The position numbers were made by a program, and so were the translations under genes. The notes beneath the pieces were generated by a model, which was not told where the DNA came from, did not search any database, and worked only from the letters and a program-made list of their open reading frames with translations. Below, one piece after another: positions 17,936 to 29,745 of a DNA stretch of 64,000 bases (position 1 is the first letter of the stretch; each line of letters starts with the position of its first letter). Where the stretch lies: positions 558,001-622,000 of the forward strand of contig NZ_VOIW01000003.1 of assembly GCF_009659625.1 (NCBI RefSeq), in the 5' to 3' direction. This DNA is from Pseudomonas haemolytica (lineage in GTDB: Bacteria; Pseudomonadota; Gammaproteobacteria; Pseudomonadales; Pseudomonadaceae).

Positions 17936-19188
17936 AGTTCAGGCGTGGCCTGAGGCTCATCCCGGGTCACGTGCTTGACCAGCTTGCCGATGCTCAAGCC
18001 CTGCAACAGGATCGAAGACAGCACCACGATGTAGGTGATGCTCAGCAACAAGTCACGCTCCGGGCCGAGTGGCAGGGCCAAGGCCAGCGCCACCGAGACG
18101 CCACCACGCAAACCGCCCCAGGTGAGTATGCGGATCGTACCGCGTGGCACCGTGCGCCAGCGCCGCAGCAGCAGGATCGCCGGGGCCACGGTCAGCAGGC
18201 GCGAGAGCAGGATCGCCACCGCCAGCAAACTGGCCGCGAACACGTGCAGCCAGTTGAACGGCAATAGCAACAGCTCCATGCCGATCAGCGCAAACAGCAA
18301 GGCGTTGAGCATGTCATCGAGCAGTTCCCAGAAGCCATCCAGGTAGCGACGCGTCATGTCGTTCATCGCCAGCTTGCGTCCCAGGTTGCCGATGATCAGC
18401 CCTGCGACCACCATCGCAATCGGCGCGGAAACGTGCAGTTCCGAAGCCATGGCCGAGCCACCGATCACCAGGGCGAGGGTCAGCATGACTTCGATCTGGT
18501 GCTGTTCGATGCTTTTGATCATCAGGTACACGAGGTAGCCGATCAGCCCGCCAAAGACCACGCCGCCAATGGCTTCGTGGGCAAACAGCATGGCGGTGGC
18601 GCCCACGGTGGGTGTCTCACCCAACTGCGCGATGCCCAGCAGCACGGTAAACACCACCACGGCAGTACCGTCGTTGAACAGCGACTCGCCGACGATGGTG
18701 GTTTTCAACGGTTTCGACGCGTTGGCGGTACGCAGCACGCCGAGCACTGCGATCGGGTCGGTGGGGGAAATCAGTGCGCCGAACAGCAGGCAGTAGAGGA
18801 AGCTGACGTGCCAGCCAAACAGGGCGAAGATGTAGTACGCCAGGCTGCCGATCACCACGGTGGCAATCAACACACCAAAGGTTGCCAGCAGGCCGATGGG
18901 CCAGCGATAGCTGCGCAAATCGTTCAAGTTGACATGCAAAGCACCGGCGAACAGCAAGAACGAGAGCATCCAGTTCATCAGCAAATCGCCAAAGTCGATC
19001 TGGCCGATCAGTTGCTGGACGCGTTCCTCCAGGCCCGGGTAGCCGAGCACGCTCAGGCCTTGCAGGATCAGCGAGAAGATTAGCGCGGTGACCATCACGC
19101 CGATGGTCGGCGGCAGGCCGATAAAGCGGAAGTTCACATAGGTGAGCAGGGTGGTGAGGCAAATGAAGGCGGCGACAAGTTCAAGCAT
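17929..19188 (-). CDS. Na+/H+ antiporter, CPA1 (NhaP-like) family
   Basis: A 419-residue monovalent cation:proton antiporter with about 12 predicted membrane helices. It carries the CPA1 signatures FGALISPTDPIAVLGVLR, with the essential Pro-Thr-Asp-Pro segment near residue 155, and GESLFNDGTAVVVFTVLL, containing the ion-binding N-D pair. The C-terminal part has LTWGGLRGGVSVALALALP. It probably exchanges Na+ or K+ for H+ across the inner membrane for pH and salt homeostasis. It converges with the FNT transporter gene, overlapping it by 7 bp, and is transcribed alone. Confidence 0.9.
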   Translation of the reverse strand: MLELVAAFICLTTLLTYVNFRFIGLPPTIGVMVTALIFSLILQGLSVLGYPGLEERVQQLIGQIDFGDLLMNWMLSFLLFAGALHVNLNDLRSYRWPIGLLATFGVLIATVVIGSLAYYIFALFGWHVSFLYCLLFGALISPTDPIAVLGVLRTANASKPLKTTIVGESLFNDGTAVVVFTVLLGIAQLGETPTVGATAMLFAHEAIGGVVFGGLIGYLVYLMIKSIEQHQIEVMLTLALVIGGSAMASELHVSAPIAMVVAGLIIGNLGRKLAMNDMTRRYLDGFWELLDDMLNALLFALIGMELLLLPFNWLHVFAASLLAVAILLSRLLTVAPAILLLRRWRTVPRGTIRILTWGGLRGGVSVALALALPLGPERDLLLSITYIVVLSSILLQGLSIGKLVKHVTRDEPQATPELH

Positions 19189-19290
19189 CCGGGGTCCTTG
19201 GAGCAGGGGAATGTAGGCGCACGGGTGCGCGGAGGCAGCGTTTAGTATAAACAGGTGCAGTTACATGAAGAATCAATTGAGGAGGTTCTA

Positions 19291-20124
19291 GTGGTAGCGA
19301 CAGCACTGGTGCTGGTAGCGGCGTTGTTGCATGCGACGTGGAACACCTTGATCAAGTTCAGTGGCGAGCGCCTTTTAGTCATTGCCTGCATGGACAGCGT
19401 GGCGTTGTTGTTCGTGGTGTTTGCGGTGGGGTTTGTGTCCTTGCCGCCGCTGGAAATCTGGCCGTGGATCATTGCCTCGGCGTTGTTTGAATTGCTCTAT
19501 CGCTATTTGTTGATCCAGGCCTATCGAGTCGGTGACCTGGGCCTGGTGTATCCGTTGATGCGCGGTTTGTCGCCGTTGGTGGTGCTCGTGCTGACCCTGG
19601 TGTTTGCCGGCGAAGTGCTGAGTACCCAGCAGGTTCTGGGGATCCTGCTGATCCCGGTCGGCATGTTGTGCCTGTTGTGGCAGGGCGGTGGTGGTGACCG
19701 GTTGCCCTGGTCGATGCTACCGGTGGTGTTGCTGATCGGCCTGTGTATTGGTTGCTACACCTTTCTGGATGGGCAGGCGCTACGGCGCTGGTCGCACCCG
19801 TTGGATTACCTGGTGTGGCTGACGCTGATCAGCGCCTGGCCGTTTCCGTTGCTGGCGCTGGTGCGCAAACGCGCGGCGTTCAGCCTGTTCTGGCGCACTC
19901 AGTGGCAGTTGGGGCTGAGCGTGGGGTTATGCGTGTTGTTGAGCTACGCTTTGGTGCTTTGGGCCATGCAGTTGGGCTCGATTGCCGAGGCCGCCGCGCT
20001 GCGGGAAGTCAGCGTGATCCTGGTGGTGTTGTTCGGTATGCGTTACCTGAAAGAACCTTTCGGCCGCCCACGGCTCATAGCCTGTGGGTTGGTGTTGATC
20101 GGCATGTTCGTGATGAAACTCTAA
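19291..20124 (+). CDS. EamA/DMT family transporter
   Basis: A 277-residue protein with about ten hydrophobic helices in two EamA repeats. The first repeat opens ALVLVAALLHATWNTLIKFSGE and continues LIQAYRVGDLGLVYPLMRGLSPLVVLVLT; the second includes YALVLWAMQLGSIAEAAALREVSVILVVLFG and ends MRYLKEPFG..CGLVLIGMFVM. Family members export or import small metabolites such as amino acids and sugars; the substrate here is unknown. The start is GTG 19291, chosen because a perfect GGAGG lies 5 bp upstream (19281-19285); an in-frame ATG at 19255 lacks this. The MAPEG gene follows at 31 bp, probably in the same transcript. Confidence 0.87.
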   Translation: MVATALVLVAALLHATWNTLIKFSGERLLVIACMDSVALLFVVFAVGFVSLPPLEIWPWIIASALFELLYRYLLIQAYRVGDLGLVYPLMRGLSPLVVLVLTLVFAGEVLSTQQVLGILLIPVGMLCLLWQGGGGDRLPWSMLPVVLLIGLCIGCYTFLDGQALRRWSHPLDYLVWLTLISAWPFPLLALVRKRAAFSLFWRTQWQLGLSVGLCVLLSYALVLWAMQLGSIAEAAALREVSVILVVLFGMRYLKEPFGRPRLIACGLVLIGMFVMKL

Positions 20125-20155
20125 CCGTCTGATAAATCCAAAAAAGGAATGAGTG

Positions 20156-20542
20156 ATGACAGTGGCTTTCTGGTGTGTGTTGATCGCAATCTTTCTGCCG
20201 TACCTGTGCACAGGTGTGGCCAAGTTCAGTGGCGGCAAGTTCGGGCCGCGGCAGAACCACGACCCGCGTGCCTTCCTCGATTCCCTCGAAGGCTTCGCCA
20301 AACGCGCCCACAGTGCGCAACTCAACAGCTTTGAAGTGACCCCGGCGTTTGCCGCCGCTGTGATCATCGCGCACCTGGCCGGCACGGCGTCGCTGGTGAC
20401 CATTAATGTACTGGCGGTGCTGTTTATCACTAGCCGCCTGCTGTACATCATCTGCTACCTGGCGGACTGGGCGATGTTGCGGTCGTTGGTGTGGTTTGTG
20501 GGGATGGCGTTGATTGCGAGCTTTTTCTTCGTCTCGATCTAG
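20156..20542 (+). CDS. MAPEG family membrane protein
   Basis: A 128-residue, four-helix membrane protein of the MAPEG family (membrane-associated proteins in eicosanoid and glutathione metabolism). Visible features: helix 1 VAFWCVLIAIFLPYLCTGVAKF, then the polar NHDPRAFLDSLEGFAKRAHSAQLNSFEVTPAFAAAV, where the R-x-x-x-A-Q-x-N-x-x-E pattern is the family hallmark, followed by two more helices. The bacterial branch has mostly unknown function and may have glutathione transferase activity. ATG 20156 is chosen, 8 bp after AAGGA; a GTG one codon earlier is possible. Likely co-transcribed with the EamA gene. Confidence 0.88.
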   Translation: MTVAFWCVLIAIFLPYLCTGVAKFSGGKFGPRQNHDPRAFLDSLEGFAKRAHSAQLNSFEVTPAFAAAVIIAHLAGTASLVTINVLAVLFITSRLLYIICYLADWAMLRSLVWFVGMALIASFFFVSI

Positions 20543-20559
20543 GGGCTGACGCAAACCCT

Positions 20560-20588
20560 ATGTGGGAGGGGGCTTGCTCCCACATTTG
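20560..20588. repeat. Single REP unit
   Basis: One palindromic REP element (TGTGGGAGGGGGCTTGCTCCCACA) lies between the convergent MAPEG and mltA genes. It has no inverted partner nearby, so it is a solo copy. It can form an 8-bp hairpin. Confidence 0.8.
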
Positions 20589-20602
20589 ATTTTTAGCGCC
20601 TG

Positions 20603-21796
20603 TCAGGTACCTGCTGGTGCATCCGGCACCTGAGGCAACGCAGCACCCTTGGGCCACAACATCCAGATCTGCCCTTGTTGCTTCATATTCCCTGCCATCT
20701 CGCCCGCGGCGTCACCCGTGCCCCAGAACAAGTCTGCGCGCACTTCGCCAGTGATTGCGCCCCCGGTGTCCTGGGCCGCGACGGGTCTTGTGATCGGTGA
20801 GCCGTCGGGTTTAGTGGTCGACAGCCACAGCAGGCTACCCAGGGGGATCACCTTGCGATCCACTGCCACGCTGTAGCCGGCGGTCAGTGGCACGTTCAGC
20901 GAGCCGCGTGGGCCTTCGTTACTGTCGGGGCGGGCGCTGAAGAAGACGTAGCTGGGGTTGCTCGCCAACAGTTCTGGAATGCGCTGCGGGTGTGCCTTGG
21001 CCCAGGCGCTGATGGCGCCCATGGTCACATCTTCTTTTTTCAGCTCGCCTTGCTCTACCAGCCAACGGCCGATAGGGCGGTAGGGGTGGCCGTTCTGGTC
21101 GCCATAACCGACACGCAGCTGGCGCCCGCCGGCGAGTTGAATACGCCCCGAGCCCTGAATCTGCAGGAATTGCAGGTCCATCGGATCGGTCAGCCAGGCA
21201 ATCGGTTTGGCGGTGGAGCCTTGGCTGTTGAGGGTGCTGGCGTCGTCATAGGGCTTGAGCACACGGCCTTCCAGGCGTCCGCGCAGGCGCTTGCCCTTGA
21301 GTTCGGGGTAGATGCTTTCAAGGTTGACGATGATCAGGTCATCCGGCACGCCGTATACCGGCACGTGGGCGCTGGCAGTTTCGGTCAGGCTGCCGGGGTA
21401 GACCGGCTCGTAGTAGCCGGTGATCAATCCGTGTGGCGTGTTGTCAGCCGAACGCAGGCCGAATACATCCAGGTGCTCCTTGAGGAAGCCACGCACCGCC
21501 ACGGCATCGCCGGGTACGCTGGCCGCTGCGGCGCAGGTCGTGCCCCAGACCGGGTCGGCCTTGAGGCGCTGGCAGGCGCTGCGCCAGGATTCAAACCCGG
21601 CCAGTAAATCGCTGTCGGAGACAACCGGCAAGGCTTCCCACGGAGCGCTTACATAGGTGGCTACAGCGTGAGGTTTGGCTTCTTCCTTGGCGACTTCCTT
21701 GCCGGTGTCTTTACCTGCATCGCAGCCGGCCAGCAGTGCGAACATCGGCAGAGCCAACGCCAGGCGGCGGCTCCAGGGTTTCAAGGTGACATTCAT
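20603..21796 (-). CDS. mltA: Membrane-bound lytic murein transglycosylase A
   Basis: A 397-residue outer-membrane lipoprotein that cleaves the MurNAc-GlcNAc glycan strand of peptidoglycan, forming 1,6-anhydro ends. The signal peptide ends in the lipobox LLAGC (Cys25). The MltA domain shows GLITGYYEPVYPGS, the substrate-groove region and QIQGSGRIQLAGG. The C-terminal 3D domain has AVDRKVIPLGSLLWL and VAAQDTGGAITG, whose Asp is the catalytic acid, then RADLFWGTGDAAGEMAG. It is alone on its strand and ends beside a solo REP. Confidence 0.95.
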   Translation of the reverse strand: MNVTLKPWSRRLALALPMFALLAGCDAGKDTGKEVAKEEAKPHAVATYVSAPWEALPVVSDSDLLAGFESWRSACQRLKADPVWGTTCAAAASVPGDAVAVRGFLKEHLDVFGLRSADNTPHGLITGYYEPVYPGSLTETASAHVPVYGVPDDLIIVNLESIYPELKGKRLRGRLEGRVLKPYDDASTLNSQGSTAKPIAWLTDPMDLQFLQIQGSGRIQLAGGRQLRVGYGDQNGHPYRPIGRWLVEQGELKKEDVTMGAISAWAKAHPQRIPELLASNPSYVFFSARPDSNEGPRGSLNVPLTAGYSVAVDRKVIPLGSLLWLSTTKPDGSPITRPVAAQDTGGAITGEVRADLFWGTGDAAGEMAGNMKQQGQIWMLWPKGAALPQVPDAPAGT

Positions 21797-21925
21797 CTAA
21801 GCAATTCCTGAAGCGGTTGCCCGTGCTTCATTGCATTCGGACAACCCTTATTATTAATAGGGCTATTGGTCTTTGTGGGCGGTGCGAGGATACTGGCCGC
21901 CGTTTCCCGTGACCTTGAAGCCATC

Positions 21926-22375
21926 ATGATGTTAAAAAAACTCACCGTTGTACTGCTGGCCTGCCTGGCCTTGTCCGCCTGTGGCGGGGTTGACCCCAAT
22001 TCTCCCCTGGGTCAGCGCAAGGCGATCTTCAAGCAGATGCTCAAGACCGGCGAAGACCTGGGCGGCATGTTGCGTGGGCGTATCCCGTTCGATGGCGCCA
22101 AGTTTGCTGAGGGTGCGGTCAAGCTGGATGCCTTGTCCCATGAGCCGTGGAAACACTTCCCGAGCGTGCGCGAAGAAGACCACACCAGTGCCAAGGACGA
22201 CGTGTGGCAAAAACAGGCGCAGTTCCAGCAACTGGCCCGCGACCTTGAGGCGGCCACCGGTGAGTTGGTGATCGCCAGCCAAGTGCAGCCCTACAAGGCC
22301 AGCAACCTGGGCCCGGCGGTGCAAAAAGTCGAAGATGCCTGCAGCGCCTGCCATAAACAGTTTCGCGACCACTGA
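21926..22375 (+). CDS. Cytochrome c'-like lipoprotein
   Basis: A 149-residue protein with a lipoprotein signal (LLACLALSACGG, lipidated Cys at about 20). A four-helix-bundle cytochrome c' domain follows, with a heme-attachment motif CSACH six residues before the end of the protein, as in all cytochromes c'. The segment RKAIFKQMLKTGEDLGGMLRGRIPFD matches the first helices. Cytochromes c' bind gaseous ligands such as NO or may act in electron transfer. Start ATG 21926, with a second ATG one codon later. It is divergent from mltA and only 6 bp from the convergent DUF1090 gene. Confidence 0.85.
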   Translation: MMLKKLTVVLLACLALSACGGVDPNSPLGQRKAIFKQMLKTGEDLGGMLRGRIPFDGAKFAEGAVKLDALSHEPWKHFPSVREEDHTSAKDDVWQKQAQFQQLARDLEAATGELVIASQVQPYKASNLGPAVQKVEDACSACHKQFRDH

Positions 22376-22381
22376 TCAGTT

Positions 22382-22777
22382 TTACTGGTCGAGTTCTTCC
22401 ACCGCGTCCTGCAACTCTTTGCGTGATTCTGCCAGCTTGTCCTTACGCTTGTTGATCTTGTCCGGGTCGCCTTTTTTCATCGCCTTGTCGAGGTCGGCCT
22501 GACGGCGGCTGACTTCGTGCTTGGCGTCCAGCACCTTGTTCTCGCGCTCTTTGCGCAGGGAAGCATCGGTGCAGTGGGCGGTGACTTCAGCCAGGGCTTT
22601 TTCCAGACCGGCTTGTTGTTGGCTGTTACCGTGGGCCTTGGCCTGTTCAATTTGGGTGCTGATGGCCTGGCGCTTGGCGGCGCAGCCGCTGAGCGGTTGC
22701 ACGTCTTCGGCGGCCAGCAGCGGCGTGGCCATGAAGGTTGCGAGGGTCAGCAGGGCAAAGGGGGCGAGAAATTTCAT
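22382..22777 (-). CDS. DUF1090 family secreted protein
   Basis: A 131-residue exported protein. A signal peptide at 1-22 ends with TPLLAAE. The DUF1090 domain has the first conserved Cys in LSGCAAKRQAISTQIEQAKAHGN, a second in EVTAHCTDASL, and a highly charged coiled-coil tail (KERENKVLDAKHEVSRRQADLDKAMKKGD). The function of the family (YqjC-type) is unknown; it is small, periplasmic and often linked to stress or osmotic regulons. It follows ligB on the same strand at 39 bp and may be co-transcribed. A second member lies on the other side of ligB. Confidence 0.88.
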   Translation of the reverse strand: MKFLAPFALLTLATFMATPLLAAEDVQPLSGCAAKRQAISTQIEQAKAHGNSQQQAGLEKALAEVTAHCTDASLRKERENKVLDAKHEVSRRQADLDKAMKKGDPDKINKRKDKLAESRKELQDAVEELDQ

Positions 22778-22816
22778 ATAAAGCTCCAAGGTCGCAATCA
22801 GGTGGCCGGGCGGGGT

Positions 22817-24511
<1,695 letters not shown>

Positions 24512-24533
24512 CTAAGTGATTCACACGGCCACA

Positions 24534-24561
24534 AAAAAGCCCCGTCTGAGCGGGGCTTTTT
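24534..24561. terminator. Terminator downstream of the DUF1090-like gene
   Basis: The arms AAAAAGCCCCG and CGGGGCTTTTT around TCTGAG form an intrinsic terminator with U-tracts possible on both strands. It lies 16 bp after the stop of the small gene at 24577-24927 and upstream of ligB, separating the two units. Confidence 0.88.
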
Positions 24562-24576
24562 ACCGAGTGTTTCTGT

Positions 24577-24927
24577 TTACTTGAACAGACCACCCAAGGC
24601 TTTCACTGCGTCGTTGTTTTCAGCCTTGGCCTGCTGCTTTTGCTGCTTGGCGTCGACCTTGGCCTGTTTTTCAGCGATTTTGTTGCAAGCTTTGTTTACC
24701 TGTTCCAGCGCGGATTCATACGCCCGCACTTTCAAGATGTCGTTCTTGGCGTTGGCCGCATCGATCTTGGTTTGCAGGTCTTTGGCTTGCTGCTGGCAGT
24801 CGCCGGCATTGCCCCCACCGAGTTGGGCACTCAGGGCGCCGCTCAGTGCGTTCAGGTCGGCGGCATGGGCCGGCAGGGTGAACAGGCTGAGCAGAAGGGC
24901 GGCAGGGGCGAGCGTGGAAATGCGCAT
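24577..24927 (-). CDS. Small exported protein, DUF1090-like
   Basis: A 116-residue protein with a signal peptide at 1-22 (ending LPAHAAD). The mature part has two cysteines spaced as in DUF1090 (GDCQQQAKDLQTKIDAANAKND and EQVNKACNKI), then a Lys/Gln-rich coiled coil (AEKQAKVDAKQQKQQAKAEN) and a short GGLFK tail. The likeness to the DUF1090 gene on the other side of ligB is in pattern (Cys spacing, helical charge), not in close identity. It has its own terminator. Function unknown. Confidence 0.7.
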   Translation of the reverse strand: MRISTLAPAALLLSLFTLPAHAADLNALSGALSAQLGGGNAGDCQQQAKDLQTKIDAANAKNDILKVRAYESALEQVNKACNKIAEKQAKVDAKQQKQQAKAENNDAVKALGGLFK

Positions 24928-25092
24928 GAAAACCTCAATGTTAGATTGCCTGCGCGTTTATCCGTCCCGGGCGGGCGCAGTGCAATATCCAAATAAGGTG
25001 AAGGGCCCGAGAGGGCGCGGATTCTAGTGGGCCATCATTTGGCCTGCAAGCTTTGGATCCAAAAAATCTGAGATTGGCTTTCCAGACACTAA

Positions 25093-25124
25093 AAAGCCCC
25101 GCCGGGCAGGCCCGGCGGGGCTTT
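25093..25124 (-). terminator. metK terminator
   Basis: A very GC-rich stem (AAAGCCCCGCCGGG / CCGGCGGGGCTTT) lies 16 bp after the metK stop, with a U-tract on the minus strand (AAAAA on the plus strand at 25091-25095). Confidence 0.9.
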
Positions 25125-25139
25125 ATGTACCGCGAACGA

Positions 25140-26330
<1,191 letters not shown>

Positions 26331-26349
26331 CTCGATGTTTTCCTGATAT

Positions 26350-27345
26350 TTACCGATGGTGAGTGTCGCCAGCCGGTCGCTGAAAATGGCGGACCTGAAT
26401 CTGGAAACCATTACGTAAACCTACATAGAGGCTTTCCCCGGGAACGAGTCCCGCAGCGGTGGCCCAACGGGCCAGATCGTCCTGTTCAAAACCCAGCCAG
26501 AGATCACCGCAGGCCTCCTTGGCCCAATTCTGGTTGTGGCTGCATAAATCCGTAACCAGCAGGCTACCGCCGGGGTGCAGTAACCCGGCCATTTGCTTGA
26601 GGGCGTCGGCCGGGGCGGCGAAATGGTGCAAGACCATGTTCAGCACCACGCAATCGGCCCGCAGGCTGGTGTCACTCAGGGCGTCGGCCAACTGCAGCCG
26701 CACATTGCCCAGGGCTTCGCGCTCACAGAGCTGGCGCGCCAGCTCGAGCATTGCCGGGCTGTTGTCCAGCGCCGTGACCTGTTCAAAGCGGCGCGCCAGT
26801 TCCGGCAGGAAACCGCCGTCGCCAGGGCCGACTTCCAAGGCCGTGGCCTCCTTACTGAAGCTCAGCTTGTCCAACAGCGCCAGTACGCTTTCGCGGTACT
26901 GGGCCAACCCGGCGATCAGGTCCTGCTGGGCGCGAAACTTGTCGGCAACCCGGGAGAAAAAGTCCTGGCTGGCGGCGGCGCGTTGCCCGTGCACCTGGCC
27001 GATACGCGACTGCACATCGCTCGGCAGGCCCAGGTTGTCCACTTCTTCGAGCAGGGCAGCGTGCAATTTGCCGCCCAGCAGCTCGGTATGCGGCAGGGCG
27101 CGGCGGTAAAAAATCGCGTTGCCTTCGCGGCGCGTTGCCACCAGGTCGGCCTGGGCCAGTACCTTCAAATGGTGGCTCATGCCGGACTGGCCAATGGCAA
27201 AGATCTGCGCCAGTTCCAGTACCCCGAAGGAATCGTTTGCCAGTGCGCGTAATACGTTCAAGCGCAACGGGTCACCGGCGGCCTTGCATAAGGCTGCCAA
27301 TTCATCGCCGTTGTCAGGACGCAGGGAGGGCACGGGTAGGTTCAT
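26350..27345 (-). CDS. ArsR-family regulator fused to a SAM-dependent methyltransferase (SahR-like)
   Basis: A 331-residue fusion. Residues about 14-95 form an ArsR winged helix ([45 protein letters not shown]). Residues about 130-325 form a class I methyltransferase with the SAM loop [15 protein letters not shown] (171-177) and motif [13 protein letters not shown]. The ArsR metal-binding cysteines are not apparent, so the ligand is more likely SAM or SAH bound by the C-terminal domain. Known SahR regulators of the methionine cycle are ArsR proteins of this kind. The gene lies 19 bp upstream of metK and a 22-bp palindrome sits 43 bp before its start, so it probably autoregulates and controls metK. 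Confidence 0.88.
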   Translation of the reverse strand: MNLPVPSLRPDNGDELAALCKAAGDPLRLNVLRALANDSFGVLELAQIFAIGQSGMSHHLKVLAQADLVATRREGNAIFYRRALPHTELLGGKLHAALLEEVDNLGLPSDVQSRIGQVHGQRAAASQDFFSRVADKFRAQQDLIAGLAQYRESVLALLDKLSFSKEATALEVGPGDGGFLPELARRFEQVTALDNSPAMLELARQLCEREALGNVRLQLADALSDTSLRADCVVLNMVLHHFAAPADALKQMAGLLHPGGSLLVTDLCSHNQNWAKEACGDLWLGFEQDDLARWATAAGLVPGESLYVGLRNGFQIQVRHFQRPAGDTHHR

Positions 27346-27387
27346 AAGGCCAGCAGTCTAGTGACGGGTGTAAATCCCTGCAAGGGC

Positions 27388-27409
27388 AATATCAAAAAGT
27401 TTTGATATT
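27388..27409. promoter_or_regulatory. Palindromic operator for the ArsR-methyltransferase regulator
   Basis: A perfect 10-bp inverted repeat, AATATCAAAA / TTTTGATATT with a 2-bp spacer, lies between the regulator gene and the divergent tkt gene. ArsR-family proteins bind AT-rich palindromes of this size. Its position, 43 bp before the regulator start, fits autorepression of the regulator-metK operon. Confidence 0.7.
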
Positions 27410-27605
27410 GATCGATAATTGGCGGTTATAAGCAGCCGCTATAACCTTTAGACGAACCGGTTAAAGGTTTCTGCAAGCGATTGCCGCCCAAAGCACAGGA
27501 AAAACACCCTCAAGTGACTATCTGTCATTGCCCGCAGGCGGTGGCTGAGGGAAAATGCCGGTCCTTTTTTCCGTTTCTTCTATCTCAAACTCCAGGAGAT
27601 CAGCG

Positions 27606-29603
27606 ATGCCCAGCCGTCGTGAGCGTGCCAACGCCATTCGTGCCCTCAGCATGGATGCCGTGCAAAAAGCCAACAGCGGCCATCCCGGTGCCCCGATGGG
27701 CATGGCGGATATCGCCGAGGTACTTTGGCGTGACTACCTGAAACACAACCCGAGCAACCCGTCGTTCGCCGACCGTGACCGCTTCGTGCTGTCCAACGGC
27801 CACGGCTCGATGCTGATCTACTCGCTGCTGCACCTGACCGGCTACGACGTCACCATCGATGACCTCAAGAGCTTCCGCCAGTTGCACAGCCGCACCCCGG
27901 GCCACCCGGAATTCGGCTACACCCCAGGCGTCGAGACCACCACCGGTCCCCTGGGCCAAGGCCTGGCCAACGCCGTTGGCTTCGCGCTGGCGGAAAAAGT
28001 CCTGGGCGCGCAGTTCAACCGCCCTGGCCACGACATCGTCGACCACCACACCTATGTATTCCTGGGTGACGGCTGCATGATGGAAGGCATTTCCCACGAA
28101 GTCGCTTCCCTGGCCGGCACTCTGGGCCTGGGCAAGCTGATTGCCTTCTACGATGACAACGGCATCTCCATCGACGGCGAAGTCGAAGGCTGGTTCACCG
28201 ATGACACCCCGAAGCGTTTCGAAGCCTACAACTGGCAGGTGATCCGCAACGTTGACGGCCACGATCCGGAAGAAATCAAGACCGCCATCGACACCGCTCG
28301 CAAGAGCGCGCAGCCGACCCTGATCTGCTGCAAAACCACCATCGGTTTCGGCTCGCCGAACAAGCAAGGTAAAGAAGACTGCCACGGCGCCCCACTGGGT
28401 GACGCGGAAATCGCCCTGACCCGCGAAGCGCTGAAGTGGAACCACGGCCCGTTCGAAATCCCGGCCGACATCTATGCCGAATGGGATGCCAAGGAAAAAG
28501 GCCTGGCCACCGAAGCCGAATGGGACCAGCGTTTTGCTGCCTACTCTGCCGAATTTCCGGAGCTTGCCAACGAGCTGGTACGACGCCTGGCCGGTGACCT
28601 GCCTGCCGACTTCTCGGAAAAAGCCTCGGCCTACATCGCCGAAGTCGCGGCCAAGGGCGAGACCATCGCCAGCCGTAAAGCCAGCCAGAACACCCTGAAC
28701 GCCTTTGGCCCGCTGCTGCCTGAGTTCCTCGGCGGTTCGGCTGACCTGGCCGGTTCCAACCTGACCCTGTGGAAAGGTTGCAAAGGTGTCTCGGCCGAAG
28801 ACGCCAGCGGCAACTACATGTACTACGGCGTACGTGAGTTCGGCATGAGCGCCATCATGAACGGCGTGTCCCTGCACGGCGGCCTGGTGCCTTACGGCGC
28901 GACCTTCCTGATGTTCATGGAATACGCACGTAACGCCGTACGCATGGCTGCGCTGATGAAGAAGCGTGTGATCCATGTCTACACCCACGACTCCATTGGC
29001 CTGGGCGAAGACGGCCCGACGCACCAGCCGGTCGAGCAACTGACCAGCCTGCGCACCACGCCGAACCTGGATTGCTGGCGCCCAGCCGACGCGGTCGAAT
29101 CCGCCGTGGCCTGGAAGCACGCCATCGAGCGTAAGGACGGCCCTTCGGCGCTGATCTTCTCGCGTCAGAACCTGCAGCACCAAGTGCGTACCGACGCGCA
29201 GATCGCCGACATCAGCCGTGGTGGTTATGTGCTCAAGGACTGCATCGGCGAGCCGGAGCTGATCCTGATCTCCACCGGTTCCGAAGTGGGCCTGACCGTT
29301 CAGGCCTACGACAAGCTGACCGCCCAAGGCCGTAACGTGCGCGTTGTGTCCATGCCATGCACCAGCGTGTTCGAAGCCCAGGACGCCGGCTACAAGCAAT
29401 CGGTATTGCCCTTGCAGGTCAGTGCGCGTATCGCCATCGAAGCGGCTCACGCCGACTACTGGTACAAGTACGTGGGCCTGGAAGGCCGCGTGATTGGCAT
29501 GACCACCTACGGTGAGTCGGCGCCGGCACCGGCGTTGTTCGAAGAGTTCGGTTTCACCCTGGAAAATATCCTGGGTCAGGCTGAAGAGCTGCTGGAAGAC
29601 TAA
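27606..29603 (+). CDS. tkt: Transketolase
   Basis: A 665-residue thiamine-diphosphate enzyme of the non-oxidative pentose phosphate pathway, moving two-carbon units between sugar phosphates. Motifs: [72 protein letters not shown], the ThDP/Mg loop [12 protein letters not shown], and [18 protein letters not shown] in the Pyr domain. The start is ATG 27606 with GGAG upstream. It heads a run of four sugar-phosphate genes (tkt, epd, pgk, fba) in the order found across Pseudomonas. The regulator-metK operon is divergent from it. Confidence 0.96.
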   Translation: MPSRRERANAIRALSMDAVQKANSGHPGAPMGMADIAEVLWRDYLKHNPSNPSFADRDRFVLSNGHGSMLIYSLLHLTGYDVTIDDLKSFRQLHSRTPGHPEFGYTPGVETTTGPLGQGLANAVGFALAEKVLGAQFNRPGHDIVDHHTYVFLGDGCMMEGISHEVASLAGTLGLGKLIAFYDDNGISIDGEVEGWFTDDTPKRFEAYNWQVIRNVDGHDPEEIKTAIDTARKSAQPTLICCKTTIGFGSPNKQGKEDCHGAPLGDAEIALTREALKWNHGPFEIPADIYAEWDAKEKGLATEAEWDQRFAAYSAEFPELANELVRRLAGDLPADFSEKASAYIAEVAAKGETIASRKASQNTLNAFGPLLPEFLGGSADLAGSNLTLWKGCKGVSAEDASGNYMYYGVREFGMSAIMNGVSLHGGLVPYGATFLMFMEYARNAVRMAALMKKRVIHVYTHDSIGLGEDGPTHQPVEQLTSLRTTPNLDCWRPADAVESAVAWKHAIERKDGPSALIFSRQNLQHQVRTDAQIADISRGGYVLKDCIGEPELILISTGSEVGLTVQAYDKLTAQGRNVRVVSMPCTSVFEAQDAGYKQSVLPLQVSARIAIEAAHADYWYKYVGLEGRVIGMTTYGESAPAPALFEEFGFTLENILGQAEELLED

Positions 29604-29630
29604 GGCTGTAGATTGGGGTGGCTGTACTGA

Positions 29631-29704
29631 CGCCTTCGCGAGCAAGCCCGCTCCCACATTTGGAATGCATTTCAACTGTGGGAGCGGGCTTGCTCGCGAA
29701 GGCG
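29631..29704. repeat. REPIN between tkt and epd
   Basis: Two inverted REP units (CGCCTTCGCGAGCAAGCCCGCTCCCACA and its complement) around about 20 bp. It is the same GAGCGGGCTTGCTCGCGAA sub-family as the ahcY-metF copy. Confidence 0.88.
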
Positions 29705-29745
29705 GTGGCACATTCACCCCATTACCCAAGGTAATCGAGAACCCC

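Noticed and set aside
19255..19290. ATG 19255 as the start of the EamA transporter
   Set aside because: The GTG at 19291 has a perfect GGAGG at 5 bp and starts the first membrane helix; the extension has polar, non-family sequence.
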